Shown here: piece after piece, positions 24,159 through 35,095 of the stretch
Position numbering within the stretch: position 1 is the first letter of the stretch
Layout of the letters: every line of letters begins with the position of its first letter
Origin: Scortum barcoo
Taxonomy: Eukaryota; Chordata; Actinopteri; Centrarchiformes; Terapontidae
Assembly (NCBI GenBank): GCA_023238725.1
Contig: CM041553.1
Coordinates: 16,121,501 to 16,185,500, forward strand
Reading direction: 5' to 3'
DNA: 64,000 nucleotides
The notes under the pieces: model-generated
Told to the model about the DNA's origin: nothing
The model's input: only the letters and a program-made list of their open reading frames with translations
Databases searched by the model: none
Made by a program: the position numbers and the translations under genes

Positions 24159-27100
24159 ATGGAGGATGCTCAGACCAAGCCTGCCACCCCAGAGCCGAGC
24201 CCCGTGCCCAGTCCGGCACCGAGTCCGACACCCAGCCCTGCACCCAGCCCGCTGCTGGATAGAATTGCTTTACCTGCAGCAAACCATGTAGAGGTATAGT
24301 ATTTTACCAACGAGAATCTCTTGTTAACCTACCCAGGTGTGTGTCTGACAACAAATGTTGGACCTTAGTTGGAAAAATGGTTCTCAGATGGCTTTGTGTG
24401 TTTTTATACTCATCAAATAAGACATTTTAAGCCACATGTAAATGATGCATCATGTGTCTCTGCTTCCTTGGCTACCCTTGCGAGATTAATTGTCAGATAA
24501 TGTGTACATCACTTGTTCCTGCAGTTCTATAGTGAGAATTAATTAAAATGCAGCCAGAGGCAAAGTTTCCACTTTGAGCCAACGTGCCCACCTGAGCAAC
24601 ATGACAAAGACGCTGTTCAGCTTCCAGGGCGAGTTCATATCTTCACCTCATTATTTGCCAAGAAACTGTAATCCGTAATCTGCTTGTATGACGCACCTCT
24701 GTGTCAATGATGCTGATAAAGCACGACACTTATTAAGGCTTTGGAAATTCAAGACACTACAGGGACATCTACCCAATTTCTTATCTTTCCACAAAGGAAC
24801 GCATTTGTGTTTGTGTCAGTGTGACATCTCAGATCTGGTGTTCTGTGTGAGGTCTCCCATTAATGTTGACTGCTGGATATTCATGCATGCCTTTATTTTG
24901 TTGAATACTGCTGTTATTCATAAGGCATCAAAAATTGAGGTTGTAACACTAGAGCACTTCTATTATCACATCTCGCATTTAGAGATGTGGTGTTGAGGCA
25001 TTAGACAAAACATTTCGTCCACTGTGCAGATGTAGTCACTTACCTTTTCTATGTCTTGCCATGCTCCAGCACCTAAATGTGAACCAGATCCAGGTGGTGG
25101 TACGGCGCTGCTCCAGTCCAAATGTCACAGAGGAGACCACCTATTTTATCCCTCGAAACCCAGTGGTGGATGCTGGGACCAACACAGACCCGCCGGTGGT
25201 CTGCTGCCCCTTGCTCCACAGATTTTGCCCATGTCCGCCAAGAGGCCTTCTGGCCTCTCTCATTACTAAAGGTAAAGAAGGGAGGGCTCTAGTTGGCTCA
25301 GTAAGTTTCTGCTCAGGAAACTTGCTGCATGTCAGTCCCTTTTTTTTATACTAGACTGAGAAAAACTGCAGATGACTTGAGTATCTTGTATAATTTGAAC
25401 TAATCTGAAAGAATCAGTAGTATTGTAAATAAATAAATACATGCACATAGCATACACACACACATTTAAGATTCAGATTCAGATTTCTTTATTAGTCCCA
25501 CAGCAGCGAAAACACACAGTGGAAAATAGACAGTAAGAAATGTAAGACATAGAATAAATAAAAATAATAATAAAATATAAAAAAAATAAAATAGAATAAT
25601 CCAAAGATAAATAATTATAATTATAACTGTAACTGTAAGTATACCTGTACATAGTACAGAGGGAGTGTGCCTGAGAACATACATATAAGAATATATAGTA
25701 TCTCAGGTATAAATGAGTATAAATAAGTGCAAAACAGTGAAACAGTGAAATGAACAGTGAACAGAAGTGTAGTGTTATTGCACAGAGTCCAGTTTTTAAG
25801 TCAGTTATTTATTGTTTATTTGTTTATTGTTTATTGTCCATTTATCTGCAGACTAGCGGGCATTTTGTTACGTTCACATTACAAAACACATTCATAGAAA
25901 TAGGCTGTCAATCATCAATGAAGTCTTAATAGCACCACTGCATTTACTAAATCAAATACTTTTCAAAATGTTTGAGGGTATAACACAACAGAAATGTAAT
26001 AATCTTTCATGGTAATCTAATGTGCGCGTCCTTGTTCTCACCAGTGTTGTTGGCAGCTGTGCTCTTCGGAGTGGTGTGGTCTATCACAGAGGATGAATGT
26101 CTTCCAGGGGGTAACCTGTTTGGCATCACAATCCTCTTCCTCTGCGCACTCCTCGGCGGCAAATTGGTGGCTCTCATCCGTCTGCCCAGACTCCCACCAT
26201 TCCCTCCACTCCTCGGTAAGGCTGAGGATTTAGTGCTTATGCTTTACACGCTGGTGTGTTTATGCAGGTCTTTATTTCCTATTTAGTTACAGCAATCCCT
26301 CCACCAAGGTGATATTTAGTACATATGTATTTTTTTCATAACTATTTACACAGATTACATAAAAGCTCAATTATGGAATCATTACTTACCACAGTGGTTC
26401 TTCTCTGGTCACATATTTCAGCATGAATCAGGGAGAACTTTTAAGAGGTTAGCAAATGGCAGGTAGCGGTGTTGCTGCTGGGATTTTAATGAGTGCCCTT
26501 CAAATGAGACTCATATGCGACTCTTAGTTTTATGCATCACAGTGGAAACACTTCAAATTATCTAAAAGTAAACTCAAAGCTCTTTCAGAGGATTTTGATT
26601 TACATGAGTCGGCCGTGCAAATATTAACAGAAATAGTGCAAGTAATTCCCCAAGTATGAATCATCCACCAGGTGATGTGCCTGTCCAGCAGCTTAATCTA
26701 ATGAGCATTACACATGTTTAAACCATGACGTACAACGAAGGAGTCCACTCACTGATTCATTTTACCCTTGTCATTGATATAAAGAAAAGAACATTGGGTC
26801 AGAAGGGTCAAGGCTCTGTTCTCGGTCAAGTAGACATTAGCCACCAGTGCTCTGGAGTCTGATGATTTTTTTTTTTTTTTTTGCTTCTGTTTGTTGTATT
26901 GTTTATTTAATTTAACAATACAACAAATAGAAGCAAAAAAACAAGTATATAAGAGATGTGAGTCTTGGTTGGGCTCTCGTTAAATAAGCCCTGTCTATTC
27001 AAAGTAATCCATCTGATGTGTTAATATACATTAATACAGACTTGGATTAAATCACAATGTTGACCAGAGGACAGTGTAAATGTCCCTTTTTTTTGGAAAT

Positions 27101-30100
27101 TGCAATTATTTAGCAACAAGTATAACATCTTGTGAATTCCTGTCAATTTGGAGATAGAAATAATACGCCACTAGCTGCACCCTTACCAAGATAAAAATCA
27201 AGGAAGCGGGAGCCACTCCTTATTTGCAGATTGAAGTTCAGCTAAGAGAGGTCTGTGTGTTTGCTTCTCTCTAAACTCAATTCCCCCATGTTCTTCCTCT
27301 AAAGATTATTCTTGTTTGCCGGTTCAGTGTCTGCATTTTGGACTTTTTTCACACCAACTGCCTGGAGTATTACTGTACAATGATAGGGCAGTATAATAGC
27401 AATGGTAGAAGATCGTGATCAGTTTCAAGTTGTCTGTCCCCACCACAGTTTAAATATTTACTATTTCTTTATGCACTGAAACATTGAGAAACACTGAAAC
27501 ATGGTGAAACATGTAATATTCTCAGCCACGTTGCACATTTTGAACTTGACAATTTGTGGATAACTTTTTGGTTTAGATAGTGTTGAAACTTTGAATTATT
27601 AGTGCTATAAGACCCCTAGTGAGTTCCAGTGTCTCAGGTGTCCAACAAGAGGCACTGTAAGTTCAAAAAGCAACAGGTGATCTTCATCCTCTTTCCATAT
27701 CTGTGTATCTTAAAGGATCGTCTTTCCGCTCTCACACCCTCTGCTGTGTTGCAGGTATGCTGCTGATGGGCTTCCTGCTGAGAAACATCCCAGTTATAAC
27801 AGATGGGGTGTACATTGATTTCAGATGGTCTGCGTCCCTGAGAAACATCGCTCTGGCCGTCATCCTGACCAGAGCGGGTCTGGGGTTGGATCCCACGGTA
27901 CGCCACACACTTAAATATTATATAGGTATTATATCTGTGCATATGACTTATACTTGTTGTTGATTCTTCTTAATAGTAATGACAAGTCTCTGTCAGAGCC
28001 CAGAGTGATGTTTTTAGATTACTGAACTTATCTCATTAGCACAAAAAAAAAACTGAGCAGTCAATTTCCTGTGATATGAAATGAGGAAAAGCAAGCAAAC
28101 ATGAGCCTTGGAAAAGATACAACCAGCTAATGCTTGGTACTTTTGCTTTAAAAAATGTATAGAACTGTGTAAAAGTCAATTAATCTCTGTAAAAAACTGA
28201 TGTCTGTGTTGTCAGGCTCTGAGGAAACTTAAAGGCGTGTGCATCCGTGTGGCAACTGGGCCCTGCATCATAGAGACTTGCACCACAGCTCTGATCTCTC
28301 ACTTCCTCATGGGCCTGCCCTGGGTGTGGGGCTTCATCCTCGGGTAAATACGACACTGCCTGACCTCTCCATTTTCTACCCAGTAACAACCAGCTGTGTA
28401 TTAGCACCACAGTATGGCCAGAACAGACAGACTGTACCATTGTTTTTACAAAACAAAGTAGGAATCAAATTGATATACCATTTCAGTTTCAGGATTATTA
28501 TTTTGTCTTGTTTTCTTTCGTTTTATTCATAATAAAACAAATGCAGAGTTCAAACACTGTCACATTAAGTAAATCCAGACTGTTCAGCTCTCTGCGCTAC
28601 AGCAGCAGTTTACTCCTGCGAAGCAGATAGTAGCAGAATGTCAAGCTTCAGACAAATAAGACATGGAGGGAAGTGTGATGACTAAACACTAACGCAGTAC
28701 CTCCAGGGAACACGTTCCCATGAAGTAGAGGACGGGAAACACACTGCTCCTAGAGATAACATTACAACCTTTTTCTCACTTACACATGTTGTTTGTTGTC
28801 TGGGTGATAGGAGTTCGGAGTTCATCCTCTAGAAGACAAGATGGACCTGTGGTTGATGTTTCGATGTTTTTTTTTGGCTTATTTAACCCTCCAAAATAAA
28901 GGCCTTTTTATATTTCTGCAGTATACGTGTGCCATCAGTCATCAAAGTGGAACTTATAATATCCAGCTTACGACACTGATGGCCTCTGTATGTGCTGCTT
29001 ATCAGTAGTTGAAGGGTGGATGAGGGCCAAAGCAAATATTTTTTACTGCCCAACACAAATGTTAATTTTCTTAAGATTACAGTCAGCATGAAACATCTTC
29101 TATTTGTCCTTTCTGAAGTTTTGTGGCAATATTTTAATGACTGGAAATTTTTTTAATAAAAAAAAAAACAGTGCATTAAAATTTAAATTAAATTAATTAA
29201 AAATTAATTAAATTAATTAAAACTAAAAAAATTTTTAGAGATTCAAAATAATTTGATCAAATTCAGGCCTGGTATCATTAAACACCAACATTTACTCAAG
29301 ACGACTATTAATTTGTTATGTTACCCTGTATGGAAATGAATAAACAATCCATCTCCTCCACATTGCAGCTTCGTGCTGGGCGCCGTGTCTCCGGCGGTGG
29401 TGGTTCCCTCCATGCTGCTGCTGCAGAAGGACGGTTACGGCGTGGAGCAGGGCATCCCCACCCTGCTGATGGCCGCCGGCAGCTTTGACGACATTCTTGC
29501 CATCACAGGGTTCACCACTTGTTTGGGCATGGCTTTCGCCACAGGTGACTCTTGGGATGTGTGTGTGTGTGTGTGGAGAGGCAGGGTGTTGAATTCAATG
29601 TTCTTTTCTCAAAATAAAACAACACTTTAATCACCGGGGGAGTGACCGCAAGTTCAGTGTACTGCAGTGAAGGTCACGACTGAGACGCACAGGAAATAAA
29701 TCATGTCTATCTGTAGTTTGTCAGGAGTTCAGCAGAGGGTGATAGTGTGCTGTCTACTCTTGTTAAAAAACTCATGACTCCAGTATACCACAGTGTAGAG
29801 CCTCAATATGGCTGCACTAACTGCATTTAAAACACTAAATAATACCATCAATCTTAACCCTGCAGCTGTCATGAATTGTTATATTATCCACATTTTAGAA
29901 GAGTTGGTTCGGCTAATTGTGCTCTATTAATATTTGCTGATCCTCATAGGCTCCACTTGGTACAACCTCCTGAGAGGCGTGCTGGAGGTGGCCGGCGGGA
30001 TGGTTGCTGGGATTCTTCTCGGCTTTCTCATCCAGTACTTTCCCAGCGTTGACCAGGTGGGTGTGCTCTTGCAGCCTTTCACTATGACATTAGCCAGTTT

Positions 30101-32631
30101 CACTGTGTCGTAGTCATCCTCACACGGCCTGTGTATGAAACTGCACAGACAGAGCCACCAACCACTTATTAAAAAAAAAAGGAGTCTGTGAAGTGTTCTC
30201 CTTACATAATAGATATCACTCTACTATCTTAACTTCATAAATGTATTTTTTTCTTCATAACCTGTCAGACTCAAGTGTGAATCAAGTTAACTAAACTTTG
30301 AGATTAACCACCACTAATATCACCTTCCATGTGTTATATGAAGCATCTTGTATTTATAGACTTCATTATTTTAAAGTATCCTACATTTATTTGTTTATTT
30401 TCTTATAGAAACACGTAGTAATGAAGCGATCTTTCTTGGTGCTTGGCCTGTCCGTCTTTGCCGTGTTTGGCAGCGGTGTGGCTGGGTTTCCCGGCTCTGG
30501 AGGCCTCTGCACTCTGGTTTTGGCTTTCCTGGCTGGCCTCGGTTGGGGGACAGAAAAGGTAACAGCACGTGTTCGACATCTGCAGCACGCGCGGCATATT
30601 TCTGAGCGCTCTATATTTGCAATTATCCATCTTTGTGCGGCATACTACTTACCAATCTATTAGTTTGTCCATAAAGAGTGTTTAAATATTTAAATGTCGA
30701 CATCGCTGCATAAACATTAGATAAACATTTCTGTGTGTTCTGTTTGTCTTAAGGCACGCGTGGAGGAAGTGGTGGGGTGGGCGTGGGACGTGTTTCAGCC
30801 TCTGCTCTTCGGCCTAATAGGAGCAGAGATTCGGCTCTCAGAGTTAGAGGGGCATACAGTTGGTGAGAGGAGCGAGCACACACTCACTCACACTTCAAAA
30901 TAACACAGTGAGGTGGCTGTTAGCACTGTGAAATATTCAAATGTGACTGCATGGATGTAAATATATTTGCATAGCCAAAAAAAGAAGCCCCTGGAGAGTT
31001 TTATCTCGCCATCTGTGTTCAGTAAACATTAAAAACCTGAGTCTGTGTCAGCCCCTCATACAATGTAGCACTTCTGCAGAGAGCTGCTCTGGAAACTGAT
31101 CTGAGTAGTCATCTTAATAGTGACAGAAATGTCACTGCGACATAACTTAAGGCCGCCATCTCCTCTAGGGACATATTGGTAGTACTGATATACTGTGTGC
31201 AGGTATTTGGAAAGGTTTGAGACTCAGAGTCTGGAGGACAAATACAGTTTTAGGAAAACTCCACTTGAACTCTCTCTGTGGGTCATTAAAAAAAGAGGCA
31301 AGAGGAGCAGATGTGGTGGGAATTATTAAAATCTCAGCTTTACCCGCTTGGACTGCCGGCTGCTCATTAAAAATGTGTTCACGCCGTCCAGTCCTTTTAC
31401 CCTTTACATTAAATTGCTGTATTTATTAGTTTATGCAATAAGCTCTTAGTGTTCATCTACATGAAACATTATAAATATCTTAGCTGTAAAGGTGTTTCAT
31501 TTTTGTATTCATATCATAGAATATATGGCTTTAAAATGTCAAATTTGCCCCTCACAGTTGTTGAGAGGAAATTATGGTGATATAGTGGTTTTATCACAGT
31601 GTATCTCAGTACTAATTAACACCTCTGTTTGACTCGTCTTTTTGTCTAGGTCTGGGTGTCGCCTCTCTGCTCATTGCCCTGCTGGTTCGAGTCCTTTTCA
31701 CCTTTGTCTGTGTTTTGTGTGCGGGCTTTAACATGAAAGAAAAAGTGTTCATAGCCCTGGCGTGGATGCCCAAAGCCACAGTACAGGTAAGTCCGGGCTG
31801 AAATATTTAGACATAGAAATATGAAGAGTTTATGTAGGGTGTTTTCAGGAAGTCATTTTTTTGTAGTATATATTTGCAAATATTTATTTTCTCTCAGGGC
31901 ACATGGATTAAAAATACAGACACTTGAATTTCAAGTGTCCTCTGGTGGCGATGGTAAAGGTCATTTGTGAGCGAGTGTCCTTGTCTTCATCAGGCAGCCA
32001 TAGGCTCCACAGCTTTAGACATGGCCAGGACAAAAGACGACAAGCAGCTGCAGAAGTACGGCATGGACGTGCTGACTGTGGCCGTGCTGGCCATCCTTCT
32101 CACTGCTCCTGTTGGAGCTCTTATCATAGGGCTCGCTGGACCTCGCCTGCTGCAAAAACCCAAGAACTCAGCCTGTGGTGAGCGAGTCAAACCCAATTTA
32201 TCAGCCTTTTTCTTAGGTAGGTAAAGTCCCACATTCAACAATTCATCTCAGCTCAACATCCTCCTCCGCGGCCGACCTTGCCTCGTAGTGAACAAACTTC
32301 CCTGCAGATTTTTTCCCCTGCTTCACCTTTGTACTAGATGCACCCACTCAGAGTAGGATTTGCATAGCTGTAGGCTGCTTCTGTTGACCCTGTCTTTCAT
32401 GCCTTCACATCTTTTATATCCACACACCGGTGGCTCTGTTGATGTTACAATGTCATATAGCTTTTGTTTTGTTTGTTTACTGGAACATCTGAATAGCATG
32501 TAATCAGTCTTTTACTGAGGCATTTACTCATTATTTCTGCTCCCTCTGTCTCCTCTCGGTCTCTCCTAGGCACTGCAGCAGGAGGTGAAGACGGCAATGA
32601 GACTCCCATCACCTATGAGAGTACACTCTGA
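24159..32631 (+). CDS. slc9b2: Sodium/hydrogen exchanger 9B2 (NHA2), 12 coding exons
   Basis: Coding exons: 24159-24293, 25070-25271, 26045-26215, 27755-27897, 28216-28343, 29369-29544, 29950-30056, 30409-30558, 30754-30862, 31650-31786, 31994-32177, 32570-32631. They join in frame to 567 residues (human SLC9B2: 537). The protein is a multi-pass cation/proton antiporter of the CPA2/NHA group. The hydrophobic core runs from about residue 113, through ECLPGGNLFG, to GPRLLQK near 540. Family marks present are GAVSPAVVVP (264-273), the ion-binding double aspartate in GSFDDILAI (Asp300-Asp301) and the conserved Lys482 in MPKATVQ. The N-terminal tail is unusual: residues 13-31 are four tandem P-S-P-X units. 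The ATG at 24159 is the first in frame after the exon-2 acceptor (24024). The gene lies downstream of bdh2 on the same strand and tail-to-tail with cisd2. Could it be slc9b1? It is the only 9B gene here, so slc9b2 or an unduplicated slc9b is the best name. Confidence 0.95.
25476..25800 (-). mobile_element. Retroposon 3'-end fragment (LINE-like), reverse orientation
   Basis: In slc9b2 intron 3, GATTCAGATTCAGATTTC leads into TTTATTAGTCCCACAGC, then an A-rich tract and repeated AGTGAAACAGTGAA-type sequence. This matches the general look of common fish LINE 3' tails inserted in antisense. The family was not identified. Confidence 0.4.
26877..26940. repeat. Long inverted repeat (hairpin) in slc9b2 intron 4
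   Basis: Arms 26877-26903 and 26914-26940 are about 27 bp each, pair with one mismatch and are separated by a 10-base AT-rich loop. The left arm reads GCTTCTGTTTGTTGTATTGTT; the right arm is its complement with one change. It could be a small MITE remnant or a transcribed hairpin. Confidence 0.85.
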
Positions 32632-33241
32632 CACCACCTGCCCCCACCCAATAAGCGAGGACATTTTCAGAAACTTGCGGCATGCATTCACACCTCAGAT
32701 ATTTGAGCTTTCCTTTAGCCACCGAGTGGCTCTCTTTGTCTCTCTGTCTGCCGGTCGGCTCCTGATGTTTGCTGAGCTACAGGAACACATGAATCACTCT
32801 GTATTTATAGCCTCTAGTGGTTTCCAGGCCTTGGGTTCCAAACAAATGACCTACAACCCAGCGTCTGCACGGTCATGCTGTGCGAGCAGCACACAGGAGG
32901 TTTGGTTTTGCAAATGAACGTTTAATCAAATATTAGTGTGAGACATGAATATAGTTTACATTTTCGTAAAGGTGGGTATTGTTCCTATTATTTTATTATA
33001 TTCACTGAATCCACAATTTTTTATAACTACATTTAATTATTTACTGTATTTGGAGTTGAAAAGGTGGTAATGCTCTATGTCATCAAAAGCAGTGTCCTTC
33101 GGAGGCTATGTCATTGAATGTACTGACACTAGATATATTTTATCGTTTTAAATTAGACTCTACAGTGGAAAGTCTTTAGCTTTTCTGCACTCAGTACAAT
33201 GTTTTTACTGCTTTGTGTTTGTGACTTTTTGCGCATGTTTT

Positions 33242-33247
33242 AATAAA
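33242..33247 (+). other. slc9b2: slc9b2 polyadenylation signal (proximal)
   Basis: AATAAA about 610 bases after the slc9b2 stop codon. The stretch 32632-33242 has no other coding evidence and is read as 3' UTR. Confidence 0.55.
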
Positions 33248-33609
33248 ATGTGTATTAGCTGTGCGTCATGGTAATAAGAAGGGTTTGTGTAGTTTACAGA
33301 CACTCAGGGGAAACTCTAAATAATCCACGATACTTTCCTTTTTACACAGTTCTGCTAAAACATCCATCAAATGCTTCATTCACTGTCTGCTTCATTTAAA
33401 CCCCTTTCATCATTTGATTATGTCCGAGAGTTTTTGAGTTTGTTAAATATTTGTTGTTTTTTTTTTATTACAGTGGTATGCAGTGTAATTTAAGATGTTT
33501 TTGATTTGTTTTAATTTATTTACATTTTAAAGGTTGTTGTGTATTTTTAGCAACTATTTGATACTTTTACAGAATTTAGAATTAGTTTTTTACCAGATAT
33601 TCTTTGAAC

Positions 33610-33615
33610 AATAAA
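33610..33615 (+). other. slc9b2: slc9b2 polyadenylation signal (distal)
   Basis: A second AATAAA about 980 bases after the stop, which could give a longer 3' UTR isoform reaching towards cisd2. Confidence 0.4.
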
Positions 33616-35095
33616 TGTTAAAACATACCAAGAACTGTCTGTCTCTTTAGTGTAGTTATAGGGGGATAGTTTAAACGATAACTTTGTTTGTTTTTCAGCC
33701 CCATAAGCATCACAGCTTTTGGGATGTTTATCTGTCAGTCGGTCGAGGAATACTCATCTCATTGGATACATCATTTTTTTTAAAGGCTGTATTCATAGTA
33801 GTGCCTAAAATAATGCACTCCTGTACTAATATGAGCCTGAATGCAAGTTTAAAAAAAAAAACAAGACTAATAGATGATTAGAAAGTGGTGTACTTGGTTA
33901 CCTTGTCATTAATCTCAAATGATTTCAACTCAAGGTTACATGAAGTGTTTCCTCATCATAATAGTGGGAGAATAGGGAATGAAGCTGCAGTTTAGTTCGA
34001 GTTAAACATTCTGACCATCCCTTTTTACATTTCAAATGTAGAATAAAAAAATTTCAGCCATTTCTTACAAAGGTAAACAAGCACACAGTCATTCATAGAC
34101 ATCATCATGGAAATACATCTGACAAAAACCTGACAATAAAGGCCATTTAGGTATAAAATATTGATTAATTAAAAAGGAAACGCTATAGCAGGAAGTCAAC
34201 TATATACAGCTATTATGGAAATACCGAGGTCGAAGAAAACAGTACACAGCAAAAGAGCTGCAGAAGTTACGTTCTCAAACCTTGACAGCGTAGTGAGGTC
34301 AAAACTTTAACTGGATATTACTCAACGGTGCAGTGATTTGAAATGTCTGTAGGCAACGTAGAAGAGTACAGAATGTGAAACTTAAAAGTTTAAAGGCCAT
34401 GAACAAAACATCTGTAGAATGAATAAGTAGGCTCCCATACACACAATAACTTATAAGAGAATATTTCACATCCTGAAAGTGTGCAGTGTGTTAATATTTG
34501 GCACACGGACAATCTGAAACAGGAGAAAGAATGTTTAAAAAAAAAAAAAAAAAACAGGCTGTTAAATAATACCAAGAATTGTCCAAAATGAAGGCATACA
34601 GTACAAAATGTTGATTAGAGCAAGGACTAGAATTTAAACAAACGTTTAACTGGGAAAAAAAACTCTTCTTCCCTGTTGTGTTCAGATTATCATAAAGTCA
34701 TAAAGTCACTGCAATTATGTTTCAAGTTGTCCCCTCAAAGTGGTCCCTATGACGAACTGTAGTTGATTTGGAAAAAGACTGAGACATGAGTAAAGAGGCT
34801 GTTCTGTTCGCCAGCTAAAGTAAACAATGAAGAATAGGCCATAAATGGCAAATACTCTTACAATGTTGAAGAACCTAAAATACAGTGTTCACACATTCAA
34901 ACTGTAGACATGTATATTTTTAGGTGTGTTACAGTAGGACCACTTCAAATACAGACTCTGGAAGACCAACGTTAACATGACACCAAGGCGAGACCAAGAT
35001 TCTTGTTTAAAAAAAAAAAAAAAAAAAATCAAAAAGAAAAGAAATGAAAATTTAAAGACTGGGGAGGTGAAAGGAAAACTCCCATCAGTGGTCGA
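33616..35095 (-). other. cisd2 3' UTR and slc9b2/cisd2 convergent gap
   Basis: No coding evidence on either strand. It contains A-tracts (about 34537-34554 and 35009-35027). I found no canonical minus-strand AATAAA (plus-strand TTTATT) between the cisd2 stop and 33520. Either cisd2 uses a variant signal or its 3' UTR runs about 1.6 kb to TTTATT at 33515-33520 or 33464-33469. Confidence 0.4.
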
